Shown piece after piece: positions 24,187 to 34,939 of a stretch of DNA of 64,000 nucleotides (position 1 is the stretch's first letter; the number at the start of each line of letters is the position of its first letter). The stretch is from assembly GCF_036898095.1 (NCBI RefSeq), contig NC_090751.1, positions 74,128,432-74,192,431 of the forward strand, given 5' to 3'. A model generated the notes under the pieces. It was not told where the DNA came from and searched no databases. It saw nothing but the letters and a program-made list of their open reading frames with translations. The position numbers and the translations under genes were made by a program. Source of the DNA: Palaemon carinicauda (Eukaryota > Arthropoda > Malacostraca > Decapoda > Palaemonidae).

Positions 24187-25775
24187 TTTCTACTCCTCCT
24201 GTAAAGAAAGGAAATTGAAATGAGTATGCGGTAATTCATCATACTTGATAAATAATTTTCATGCAATAAATGTTTACGTATCTTAACCATTATAGCTTAG
24301 GATAGTAAGCTAGAAAGGAAATAGGAAAGACACATACTTGTGTCTCCTGTCCAGCATATTGCTGTGACCTCCCCCAATATTAATATTAGAATTTCCTTAT
24401 TAAAGGAAAATCAAAGGAGAAGAGTTCTAACCTTTAGTGTTAGAATTAGTGTATACTAGCACTAACCCTTTCATAAAGTATTAATATTGTGGGTAAATTA
24501 TGGTCTGATGACTTTCATCAGTGTATTGAAGGAATACCTCACTTCAATGTAAGATTGGTCTCAACAATAGACAGTGAAAGGATACACAGGGTATGTTGGA
24601 AAATAAACTACTGTATAATATATACTATAGTTTTCTGCCTGCAGTATGTACTATACTGCAGAAATACTGGCTACTGTATAAGCATATACTGTAGTTCAGC
24701 CGGCGTGTTGCCGGCTAGGCTAATACCTGGCGGCACCGGTCCAGCCGGCAGCATAGTACCTGACGGCACTAGCCGACAGAGAGAGAGAAAGCATGGAGTG
24801 AAGGGCTACCTTATTAGTGTAGTTTTTAGCACAATAAATAAGGGTGTAGGTATCATTATTCCTACAGCATTCCTCCAGAATGAGGGTTCAAATGGAAGGG
24901 GGAAATGGAAGGGGGAAATGAATCATTCTAGCTTCCATTCTAGCTTCCATCTAGCCACAAGATCTGCTGCCGGCTACTGCCGGTTTCAGGGATGTAGATG
25001 GCAGTCCAAGGGAGGACTGAAGAACACTCAAAGATAAAAGGGTCTCCCAACGGCAGCCGTCACAGCCGGTATAACCTTTCCCGGAGCTTTGCGTCCGTAG
25101 GGGAAAGTCGGAGCGACTATCAAGCCGCTCATGTAGGAGCCCTGCCGGCGCCACGTTCTACCCGGCAAGCGGGGAGATTGTAGAGCACCGGCCACAGACA
25201 TGCGATGGCTAGGCTATCGCTGAAGGACAGAGAGGGGCAGGGAAAGGGTCTTGTATGTTGTGTCGGGAGAAGGCGGCAGGATTGCTGCCATTTCCAAACA
25301 CTGATGAAATCTTGTTTCAACATCGGCGCCATCCTAGGCGGCAGAAGAATGTCGATTCTTCAGCCTAGGGCGTGCCGAAACAAGACTTGTCTTCTAGACC
25401 GCAGGCAAGAAGGTGGCAGCATTGTACTACCCCTTCAGGTGCGGACTAAGAAAGCTAAGATTCCTATGCCTACAACTGTAAGCTGGCAGGGAGTAACTAC
25501 TCACCCGGCAGCTAAGCTGTCGGCATAAAGACTGAATACTCTGAGTTTCTGTCGTAAAACCAAGCCGGGATACTCACCTGCAAGGGGGAGAAGACAGAAA
25601 CACTAGCCTAGTAGAGCCGGAGTGTACTACTCTATGGCAAGACCAAGATAGGGTTGCCGCCTAATGGCGGCACTCAGAGGGAAGGAGGGTTTACCCTTAA
25701 ATCTCCAATGGAGACGAGTATCGATTTATATAATTAATTCTAGGAGATATACTATCTCCTGTTGAATTGATAAAC
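24187..25775 (-). other. D1 5' leader
   Basis: No coding. On the minus strand the Gag-proximal end carries CTTTCTTTACAG followed by GAGGAG (24195-24212), a 3' splice-site-like sequence shared by all five copies. A perfect inverted repeat, AGACACA-TACT-TGTGTCT, lies at 24328-24345. From 24698 to 25165 the sequence is enriched in GCCGGC-like words, as in the leaders of D3, D4 and D5. The promoter is not identifiable by eye. Confidence 0.65.
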
Positions 25776-26175
25776 GGATTTTGAAGCGAAGCGAAAAATC
25801 TATTTTTGGGTGGGATGGGCATGTCGTCCTGATGGAAGGTTCCTATAGGTAGCTTTCTAAGGGATATTTGGCTACAGAGATATTCCCAGAGAATTTAACC
25901 TTTGGGTCTCCAGAATTCTGACTCCTGGTGCGAATATCCTTATATTTTCTTAAAGATATCGCATAAAATCAGGGCACGTATATCCTGATACGACACATGG
26001 CAATCTTCACCCCGAATAGCGTTTTCGCTTCGAGGGGGAAAGTGGCTAAAGTGAAGGGGAGCCATTATCAAGGTTACCCTTCCACCCATACTATTACATG
26101 GATTCAAGATGGCACTCATTCCTAGTAGCATTGAGCATGGTGCTACAGATATATTAGTTTCGGGAGGGATCTTGC
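25776..26175 (-). repeat. DIRS fragment D1b: 3' ITR
   Basis: Starts GGATTTTGAAGCGAAGCG right after AAC (25773-25775) and reads on like D5's 3' ITR at 48003: GTCCTGATGGAAG, CCCAGAGAATTT, CTTCGAGGGG. It marks the 3' end of a second minus-strand DIRS element inserted in D1's leader. The match fades after GGGAGGGATC near 26170, where gypsy sequence E begins. Confidence 0.75.
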
Positions 26176-26551
26176 CTAAGTCTTGAAATATCTGCAGTCA
26201 CTCGATCGAAGGCTAGTAGTGTTGAGTCGGTAGTTGATGTTGATTTGAGTAGTTTAGATCGTAGTGATAGCTTAGTTGTAGATAGTGGTGTGTTGGATGA
26301 TAAACTTAATTGGACTACTAAAGAACTTATTACAGCTCAAAAAGTAGATTTTAAAGACCTGCCAATTGAGTCTGGCGAAATTACTGATTTGACTGTCCCT
26401 CGATTTAAGATAATTAATAATATTTTATACAGAGTAAGTAGACCTTTTGATGCCATTAACACAGGTTGTGAAATTGTTAAACAGATTATGGTTCCTTTTG
26501 TTTATCGAAAGGAATTAATGACATTAGCTCATGAAAATGGTTTGGCTGGTA
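26176..26551 (+). pseudogene. Ty3/gypsy pol fragment E (RNase H to integrase linker)
   Basis: An open stretch that starts SAVTRSKASS, a linker commonly found between RNase H and integrase in gypsy elements. It continues with LITAQKVD, then IVKQIMVPFVYRKELM and LAHENGLAG, the first half of the integrase zinc-binding domain. Reading ends where DIRS D2 sequence begins (about 26552). It is too different from B to be its missing piece and is of unknown family. Confidence 0.7.
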
Positions 26552-26604
26552 TTCTTCTAAGAAGTCTATACTGCCTTTTGAGAACCCAAATCTTTTCTTA
26601 ACCG

Positions 26605-28598
26605 CTAAGGCGAGAAAATCATGAGATGAATGTTTTGTGTTCTCTGTGATGAAGCGAAGTCAGTCGACTTCTGAACCCGTTGAGATAGTACTGAATTCGG
26701 TAGAGGGACCAGCCTCAGCTTCAGTTCCATCACTAGAGGGAACCAGTTGCTCTTGGGCCACTTGGGGGCCACTAGAGCTGCCGTTCCCTGGAAGCATCTC
26801 ACCTTGTTGAGGACCTTCAGCAGGAGATTGGTTGGAGGGAACAGGTAAATCCTGGTCCATTCGTTCCAATCGAAGGACATGGTGTCCATTGCCTCCGCCA
26901 GAGGGTCCTCATATGGGGCTCCATATCGAGGTAGTTTCTTGTTGTCGCTCGTCGTGAAGAGGTCGATCTACAATTCCAGGACTTGTTCCAAGATGAAGGA
27001 AAATGAGTCTGTGTCTAGGGACCATTCTGACTCTATCGGCTTGAGCCTGGATAGAGCGTCCGCTGTCACATTGCGGAAACCTTGTAGGTGAATTACTAAT
27101 AAGTGCCATCTCTTCTTTTTTGCTAGACGAAAGATGGCTAATATCACCATGGTTGATATGGGGCAATCTCGAGCCTTGTCGGCTCAGACATCTCACTATT
27201 ACTTCACTGTCCAAGACCAGTCTGATGTGGGCTGATCTGTGAGGGGATAGCTTCTTCAACGTCAAGAGAACTGCCATGGCCTCCAGAATATTGATGTGAA
27301 AGGTCTTGAACAGGGATGATCAGGTCCCTTGGGCTTTCCTTTGATGGGAGTGACCTCCTCATCCTTCCGTCGAGGCATCCGTGTGGATGGTCACCGATAG
27401 GGGAGGTGGTTGTAAGAGAACAGTCCTTGCTAGGCTCTTGACCTTCAACCATGGCTTGAGAAGTGATCGTAGTAAGGTCGGTACCGGTCTCTGTAGATCT
27501 CTCTGAGTGTTTGATGCGTATCTTCTCCAGACTCCTGACGCATCTTTCAGCTGTGCTCTTAGCACTGAGTCTGTTACTGCTGTGAACTGGAGAGAGCCCA
27601 GTACTCTTTTGGTGTCTTGAGATCCTTTCGGATTTCAGTAGTCTCTTGACAGACCCAGCGATCTCCCTCCTCTTCCCTGAGGGAATGGAGAGGCGATGTG
27701 ACCTCAGGTTTCAATGGATTCCCAGCCATTGTAACTCTTGAGCTGGACAGAGTCGAGACTTCTTGAAGTTGATCTTGAATCCCAGATGTTCCAGGAACTG
27801 GATCACTTTCTTGGATGCTTGCAAACAAGCTGTTTCGGATGCTGCCCACACCAGCCAGTCCTCCAGGTATGCTGCTACCTGAACACCTTCTAGGCGTTGT
27901 TGTTAAACGACTGCGTCTACAGGTTTCGTGAAGATCCTTAAGGCTATGTTTAGTCCGAAGGGCATGGCTCTGAAGACATACTTTTTCTTCTGTAACTTAC
28001 ATCCTAGATAGGAGGAGAGGGGGCGACTGACTGGAAGGTGCCAGTAAGCATCTGCCAGGTCTATTGAGACTGTGAACGCCCCTTTGGGTAACAGGGTCCT
28101 TATGTGTTGAAGGGTTAACATCCTGAACTTGCTGTTTTCTATGAACTTGTTGAGTGGCGACAAGTCCAGAATGACTCTGAGTTTGTGTGAGTCCTTCTTG
28201 GGAACACAAAACAGCCTTCCCTGGAATTTGATGGACTTTGGTTTCCTTATTACATGTTTGCTCAAGAGCTCTAAGGTATATTCTTCTAATGAGGGGGTGG
28301 AGTGTTGGAAGAATTGAGGAAATGATGGTGGAGACTTGTTCCATCTCCATCCTAGTCCATTTTTTATTAGGCTGTGGGCCCAAGGATCGTAGGTCCAACG
28401 TTCCTGAAAATGTTGGAGCCTCCCTCCTACCGGAAGCATCCCATTGCTTCGATTGTCTGGAGGGTTTACCTCTTCGACCGCGTCCTCCCCTACCTCTTGA
28501 GGGATGTGTAGAGGAGCCCCGTCTGGATCCTTTACCTTTCGGCCGAAAGGTAGTGGTTTGCCTCTCAAACCTGAGGTTGAATGCTGGTGACTGGGCAA
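26605..28598 (-). pseudogene. D2 RT, RNase H and methyltransferase-like region
   Basis: The RT start is open at 27903-28598: VGGRLQHFQERW, PWAHSLIKNGLG, then GRLFCVPKKDSHKLRVILD and SIDLADAYWHLPVS. This copy shows best how the pol frame overlaps the Gag tail in a different frame. It ends within MPFGLNIALRIF, before the YLDD box. Downstream pieces in shifted frames carry RNase H (TIHTDASTEG, LKKLSPHRSAHIRL) and the terminal EWTRIYLFPPTNLLLK. Several frameshifts and stops make it inactive. Confidence 0.85.
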
Positions 28599-31285
28599 CC
28601 AGCTGTTGAGGCACCACTTGGAAGGTGGTCTGTGGTTGGGCCACCACTTGGGGCACCACGGTCATGGTGACTGTGGGATGTTGTTGAGCAGGCCGAGGGG
28701 GAAGTCTAGGCTTCTTCGTCTTCCTCTTAGGTTGGGACCCGCATCCGGGAGAGGACTTCCTCTTTGAGGAGATGCCCCACTTCTGAAGAAGGTTCCTATT
28801 CTCCGTGGTGGCTTTCTTAATACCTCTTTGACTACTTCATTCGGGAAGAGGTCTTTACCCCAGATGTTAGAAGATACCAGCTTCCTGGGTTCGTGTTACA
28901 CTGTTGCAGCAGAGAACACGAACTCTCTACAGGCTCTCCTAGCTTTCGTGAAAGCATACATGTCCTTTACTAGGGTGGCCATATGCATTTTGGCCACGAC
29001 CATGAGCAAGTCTGGGGTACTTCTTTGGCCTGCACATATCTCTATGCAGTTTTGTAGGGAGAAGGATGCAGCAAGTCTCTCCTTCGTCTCTTGTTCCCTG
29101 CGCAAGAGAAAGTCAGAAAGTTAGGGAGATTCTCGCTAAACTGTCGTCCAGCGATGTCTGCGTCCAGTTTCCCTACTGAGAAGGTTAGGTGGACTTCCTT
29201 CCATTCCTTCTCTTCCATGGGCAGGGCTAACGACAGAGGCCTACACTCCTCTAGTGCAGGGCATGGTTTGCCTGCCTTCACTGCCTTGGCAACAGCTTTA
29301 AATGCCTTCGACGTAAAGGGGAAGGCTATTGAAGCAGGAGCAAGAAAGGTAGGGTGTTTCTTGCTCAAGGCGGACACTTTCGAGTTTGAATAGCCAGCCT
29401 TTTTCAGGCTGCTCGACAAGAGAGCCTGTGCCTTGTCGTGGTCAAAAACCATGACCTCCTTCGGTTCTGTCTCCTCTTTTGGCGCTGGCTCATGCTTCAG
29501 TCGAATGAAGCAATCAGGGTAAGCGTTAAAGTTTGGCCAAAACTGGATGTCGTCTAAGAGGACGGTTCCTATCTTCTCAGAGATGTAGAGCTTGCCGTTG
29601 GTAATCGGCATATACTCCGCGTGTCTCCAGGGATTTGTCTCGGAGCAGGGTGGGAGGTCTTGGACTCTAAGTCGCTTGTAAGACCCTTGGGAAGCGGTGA
29701 TCCGTGCTTCACTTAGCTCTTTCTCAAGCTTCCCTTCCCTTTCTTCGCCTTGCTTGCGAATATCCTCTATCAGCGCCGCGATATGAGTCAAAACTGCCTG
29801 GCTCATGCTGTCCAATGGAAGGGTCAGGGCAGAAGACGTAGAAGGTGTCGGCTCCAGTGCCGGCACAGGTGGAAGGGATTCCGATTCAGCTTCATCTTCT
29901 TCATCGGGAGGCAGAGTAGACTCCTCCTCGGGATCCTCCCTAAGGAGATCCTTCTCAGTGTCTGAAGACACTTCAGACATCCTTTCCTCCTGGTGGATGT
30001 CCATACCTTGCAATGCCTCGCTGACGTCCGTCTCGATGGCAATCTGGACGCAAGGGGGTCCAGGTCATGTTGGGGGCACAATAGCCTCACTACCTGCTTT
30101 AGGGAACAGCAAGTTACGCATTCTTTCATTAGGTAGTGTTATGGGCCACAACCATCAAACATACAAAAGTCTCTTAAACACAAATGAAGTCACTAACGAC
30201 CAAGTCCAAAATAGGTGGAATGGCCGCAACAGAGTCTACAGAGATGGAATCAAGGAGGATAAACAAAAACTGAAAGTAAAACTATAATATTTAATACAAA
30301 CTTTTTTAGAAGGAAATGACCACTGATCCTCTTACAAAATACATTAAATAAACCAAGTCCAATCTCACACTAAAAACATCGAGTAACCAACACTCTTACA
30401 CCAAATTAAGACAGACTATACAATTACACTTTAAAGAGAGGACTCCAAAAGTAATAGAATGTCGAAAAGTCAGAATAACCTAACTTATTTTACACACTAA
30501 ATCACTAACAAAAAATAAATTGCTTCCCTTAACACAGCCTTCAAATCACAGGTCGAGGGGATTATTATACATATTTCGCCAGACAATCCATGGACACGGC
30601 CGTCAGACAGGTAATCATTCACTTTAACGTCGCGAGACGATCAACGGACACAGATGTCCGAAAAAGAAATCACACCTTACCAGATGGCAGAGAGGTCCCC
30701 TTGGCTAAATCACTGGATAATCCATCAATCTTCCAAAGGAAGACAACAGCAGAAAGTGAAGAAAGGCAGATCTCGATTAGAAGACTCAATCAGTCAAGCA
30801 CTCCCCTTCTTAAAGGTCCAGAAACGACTGTCTCCTCCTGGACACACAGTGCCCAAGTCTCCTCCAACACCACCTGTGAAAATAAAACAGCTCATTGTAA
30901 TTAAAACTATACAACAAGTCAGAAATGTGGGGGAGGAGGATACAGGGTCATTATGTTCCAAAAGAAATAATTACTGCCAAAGTGACTTAATCAAAACAAA
31001 AATAATTTACGTTAAATGTAACACATACTAAAAGTAGGTACGGTCCCGGAGAGTTCTTTTGGAACCCTCGTACCCACTTGCGCAGCTTCTCTCGCGCTGC
31101 ATCCCTCGATTCCGCTGACTTGGGGTCGACGAAACCTTCAGCCACCAAGGCCAAGCAAACTTTGCAGTTCTGGGGGTCCCAGTAATGCAGGGTTTCTGAG
31201 GTAATGGTGCGGTCTCATGTGGTCACAAGTTGTGACCACAGAAGTTCCTACTCCTGTGGTTACAGAAGATCACCTCACACTTCAT
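28440..31285 (-). pseudogene. D2 Gag-like ORF1, interrupted
   Basis: ATG at 31285, following the conserved CTTTCTTTACAG/GAGGAA (31295-31308). The first part (31038-31285) carries the Cys/His-rich start and the KWVRGFQ block. It is then split by the insertion at 30137-31033. The body resumes at 30132: open from 30013 to 29042 (323 codons) with SVKDLP-like VQDLPPCSETNPWRHAEYM, EPAPKEETEPKEVMVF and LSKKHPTFLAPASIAFPF. Frame changes lie near 29105 and 28830. The tail has the same TFQVVPQQLVAQSPAF motif as D1. Confidence 0.82.
30137..31033. mobile_element. 897-bp insertion in D2 Gag, possible solo LTR
   Basis: D1 reads straight through this point. In D2 the Gag sequence breaks after GTAG (30133-30136) and resumes at GTAG (31034-31037), so a 4-bp duplication flanks the insert. 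It begins TGTTATGGGCC. The other end has GTAACACA about 8 bases before the edge, so on the minus strand it would read TGTGTTAC...GGCCCATAACA, like an LTR. The extra TACTAAAA is unexplained. No recognised protein; one open frame of 104 codons (30590-30904) looks random. Confidence 0.6.
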
Positions 31286-31577
31286 TTTGGGTTCCTCCTG
31301 TAAAGAAAGGAAAAATAAATGAGTATACAGTTGTTTATCACTTTCTGATAAACAGGTTATGCAAATTATTAGTATTTAAACCATTATAGCTTAGGATAGT
31401 AAGCTAGAAAGGAAATAGGAAAGACACATACTTGTGTCTCCTATCCAACCAATTGCTGTGACCTTCCTCATTATTAAATATAGAATTTTCTTATAAGAAA
31501 ACTCAAAAGAAAGGAGTTCTACCTGTGGAACAGGATAAGTGTATACTAACACTAACCTTTCTTTAACCCTACCCTTA

Positions 31578-32459
31578 GGTAGGCTCCACTTTGGAGGGCT
31601 GATTTTTGCCAATTTTTTTTTCTTTGCTAAAAGTCTTCCTTTTGCCTATCAGAAGTCCGTGATGCGTGTAGAATTCATCTCCAGCCTCTATAATGCCCCC
31701 CATGGTCGTCAATGCCCCCCCCCCCCTTATGTTCATAGTAAAAATAAGAAACATCATTAGTAATTGTGTAATTTTTATAGTTTACCTCTCAAAAATTGGT
31801 CGAAATCGTTTTCTAATATCAGTTTCATCAAAGAAAACTAGTTCAGGGGTGACTATGAGATTATCTCCCATCTCCCTGTGTCATCAGAAAAGAATCGCTT
31901 TTTCTCGTTTTTTTTTTTTTTTTTTCGGGAGAGGGGTGTATTTCTTTGCTTGTCCTGCTCTTATGCCTTAAGTAATATAATTTTTAGATGTTTTAGGATA
32001 TCAAATGACATAATACCTACAAATACACAGAAGGTTTTGTCCCTAAATCGAGATTTTAATTTTTGGTGAATATTTATTTCTAGGAATCACTCCATCATCT
32101 GCTTGGCTTTCACTAAAGTTATTGCTCGTTTTTTTCTTGCTGTGTGCTTATTTACTGTTCGATTTTGATAAAACTTTGTGTGCATGTTCCAGGTGGATAA
32201 ACAAACATGCCTACAGAACGAAATTTCAATTCAAGACAGTAGTTTCTCACCGATCACCAAATAACATTTAATTCACTGGCACCGATTTTCACATTTTTAT
32301 TCATAAAATCCTTTATTTTCCCTGTAGGATGATAAAACTCACAGAGGATATGCCTTATTATAGTGCTAATAATGCCTGAAAATTTCATTAGCGTGTCTTG
32401 ATTAGTGTATTTTTGGGAAATATTTCTACGATTGGCACCCCTACAAAGTGGAGCCTACC
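31578..32459. mobile_element. Non-autonomous element with terminal inverted repeats
   Basis: 882 bp. The ends GGTAGGCTCCACTTTG (31578-31593) and CAAAGTGGAGCCTACC (32444-32459) are exact inverse complements. CTTA precedes the left end (31574-31577) and follows the right end (32460-32463), a probable 4-bp target duplication. The inside is AT-rich with runs of T and a C9 tract and encodes nothing recognisable. The superfamily is not clear. It lies inside the RNase H region of gypsy element B. Confidence 0.75.
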
Positions 32460-34059
32460 CTTAAGAAATCTGGAAAAGAAAAATGTTGAATAGCAGTGGA
32501 ACTCTTCTCATGATGAAGCATTCTCCAAGATTAAGAAACTAATTGTTGAAGCTCCTTGCTTGAAATATTTTGACAGTAATTGTAATGTGTCTTTACAGTG
32601 TGATGCTTCAATGTCAGGATTAGGTGCTGTCCTAATGCAAAACGGTCACCCAGTGGCTTATGCTTCTAAATCGTTAACTGAAACAGAACAGCGATATGCT
32701 CAAATAGAAAAAGAGATGTTAGCCATTGTTTTTGCAGCGATAAGTTTTGATCAATACCTTTATGGAAAAGATGTTATTGTAGAAACTGATCACAAACCTT
32801 TGGAAAGTATTTTTAAGAAACCATTAATGAAATGTCCCAAGAGGTTACAAAGTATGTTATTGCAATTGCAGAAGTTTAATTTGAGTGTTAAGTATAAACC
32901 AGGTAGTAAAATGTATATAGCAGATACATTGAGTAGAGATTTCTTGTCGAATACATTTTCAGGTGCTGATAAATCTGATGTAATTGCATTATTTGAAGAG
33001 GTTGGTAATGTAAATATGACAGAACATGTTGCTGTGACAAATGAAAGACTTGACGATATTAGAAAAAAGACCATAAGTGATATTGCATTGCAAACATTAA
33101 AAGAAACAATTCTAAAAGGTTGGTCCACTCCTTGTATAGAGGTTCCTGAAATCATAAGATCTTTTTTTCAAATTTAGGGATGAACTTACTATTGATAATG
33201 ATATAATATTTAGAGGTAATTGCATTGTAGTCCCATCATGTTTAAGGTCTTACATGCTGAAACAAATTCATTATGCTCACAATGGGATTGAAGCTACTGT
33301 TAGATATGGTAGAGATATATTGTTCTGGCCTGGCATGAGTGCAGATATAAAGAATTATGTTTCTTCTTGTGTGGTGTGTAATAAGTATGGTAGTAAACAA
33401 ACCAAGGAATCCTTAAATTCACATGATTTTCCTTCTAGGCCTTGGTCTAAAATTGGAATGGATATTTTTAGTGCTGGCAATTGTAACTATTTGATTTTGG
33501 TAGATTATTATTCATCATATTTTGAGATAAATTCATTGGAAAATATGTTAGCGTCAAATGTTGTAAGCAAGTTAAGGAGTCAATTTTCACGCTATGGTAT
33601 ACCAGACATTGTAGTAAGTGACTGTGGCTCACAATTTACATCAAGTGAATTTCAAAATTTTGTAAAGAAATGGTCATTTAAACATGTAAAATCATCCCCT
33701 TACCACCACCAGTCAAATGGCAAAGCTGAAAATGCAGTAAAAATAATGAAACAGTTGTTCACAAAATCAAAGGAGGATGGCCATGATCCTTTATTAGCAC
33801 TTCTTGAATGGAGAAACACTCCAACTGGGGGATTTAACTCTTCACCTGCTCAAAGATTTTTTGATAGAAGAACTAAAAGTCAATTACCTATAACATAAAA
33901 TTTACTTAAACCCAAGATTGTTGATGGGGTACCAGAAGTTCAAACTAAAAAATTGATTAGGCAAGCCAGATATTATAACAGATCATGTAAGAATTTAGTC
34001 TCATTAAAACCAGGTGATGTCATCCGTGTACAACCAGTTCCAGGAAAAAAGGAATGGAA
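32460..34059 (+). pseudogene. Ty3/gypsy element B pol (part 1): RNase H and integrase
   Basis: RNase H from HDEAFSKIKKL through LQCDASMSGLGAVLM, TDHKPLESIF and ADTLSRDFL; a TAG at about 32491 sits where a Trp is expected. A frame change in a T7 run near 33163 precedes the integrase. The zinc domain has IHYAHNGIE and CVVCNK; the core has MDIFSAGN, SDCGSQFTS and NGKAENAVK, giving the D,D,E triad. A TAA lies at 33896-33898. The end, LKPGDVIRVQPVPGKKEWKK, stops at the insertion point of element A. RT and everything upstream is missing. Confidence 0.9.
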
Positions 34060-34064
34060 GAAAG

Positions 34065-34664
34065 TGTTATGTATTATTGTAAGAATGTACTATATTATTT
34101 CAAGTGTTGCAGGTATTGCGCAACATTGCATCATATTGCATGAATAAGACATGTTATGCTTTGTACATAAGTGTAATGATGTGTTTTGGTATTAGGATTC
34201 AAACATTTGTTGATTACCTCAAAGATAGGATGTGATTCTTTATAGTTTTGTACTGGAGTAGGATTTAAGTCTTTTCAGAGCGATGCTCTTTTGTTTAGCA
34301 ATGTTTTGGTTTTGTCAGATTGTATATGACACTCCACAGTGTCCACACACACTTGGGAGTCAGCTGTCATAGAACAATGTAGTCATAAGTTGCATTAAAC
34401 TTATATATTAAGAATACCAACGTCTTATTACCCATACAGACAAATTGACGACAAGAGATGGGATCAGCTGAGAAATAATTACTAACAATTGTTCATCTAT
34501 GTTCCAGGCAATTATTATGGTTAATAGAACTTCCTACCAAAGTACAACATTACAAATACGACAAGAGATGGGATCAGCTGAGAAATAATTACTAACAATT
34601 GTTCATCTATGTTCCAGGTAATTATTATGGTTAATAGAACTTCCTACCTAAGTACAACATTACA
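34065..34664 (+). repeat. Element A 5' LTR
   Basis: 600 bp. It contains two copies of a 110-bp segment (34448-34557 and from 34558) starting ACGACAAGAGATGGGATC. The 3' LTR has only one copy. A TGGCGACGCTCAGG motif three bases after the LTR (from 34668) is the likely primer-binding site; I do not recognise the tRNA. Confidence 0.92.
34448..34664 (+). repeat. 110-bp tandem duplication in element A 5' LTR
   Basis: Two units, nearly identical; the second is cut by the LTR end. Both include TTCCAGG followed by AATTATTATGGTTAATAG. The 3' LTR carries one unit, so the duplication arose after or during the last reverse transcription. Confidence 0.88.
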
Positions 34665-34939
34665 AATTGGCGACGCTCAGGACGACGGACACAAGCAGGG
34701 AGAAACATTGGACCTTATGTACAAGGACGGCCATCACAAGAGAAGGTCCTTATGCACATTAGGGGACAAGAGTAAAATCGCCCAATGAAGATTGTACAAG
34801 CAGCAGAACAGGAATTTCATCAAACAAACAAACAAGGGTGAAATTTAAAGTTGGGTAGGCTACAAAACAGGTAGGAAGTAAACTTGTGACTGCAGAACAG
34901 TAGTTTAACCTAATCTAGGTATTAAGGTAAGCAATCAAA

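Larger units (their letters stand above)
19411..25775 (-). mobile_element. DIRS1-like retrotransposon D1, truncated
   Basis: Minus-strand body with leader, Gag, RT/RNase H/methyltransferase and tyrosine recombinase in the DIRS order. It lacks its 3' region: only about 80 bases separate the recombinase end from D0, against about 850 bases before the ICR in D4. Its leader is cut at 25775, where another DIRS end (D1b) begins at an AAC trinucleotide. No LTRs and no target duplication are seen, as expected for this group. All ORFs are damaged. Confidence 0.88.
26552..31577 (-). mobile_element. DIRS1-like retrotransposon D2, truncated at both ends
   Basis: Minus-strand body close to D1. It contains the leader start, Gag, RT/RNase H and the methyltransferase-like end, but only the first part of the recombinase region (26552-26700), cut where it meets gypsy fragment E. 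It has no ITR. The right edge is near 31560-31577, where it meets gypsy B sequence and the inverted-repeat element. Gag carries an 897-bp insertion. Confidence 0.85.

Noticed and set aside
19105..26130. D1 as a complete element with ITRs at 19105-19410 and 25776-26130
   Set aside because: The orientation of each ITR relative to its terminal palindrome is wrong for D1's ends. Compared with D3, D4 and D5, the left one is a 5' end and the right one a 3' end of other minus-strand elements.
26176..26551. Fragment E as the missing part of gypsy B or C
   Set aside because: Its linker and zinc domain differ from B, which has its own copy of that region. C ends before RT, so no overlap exists to test.
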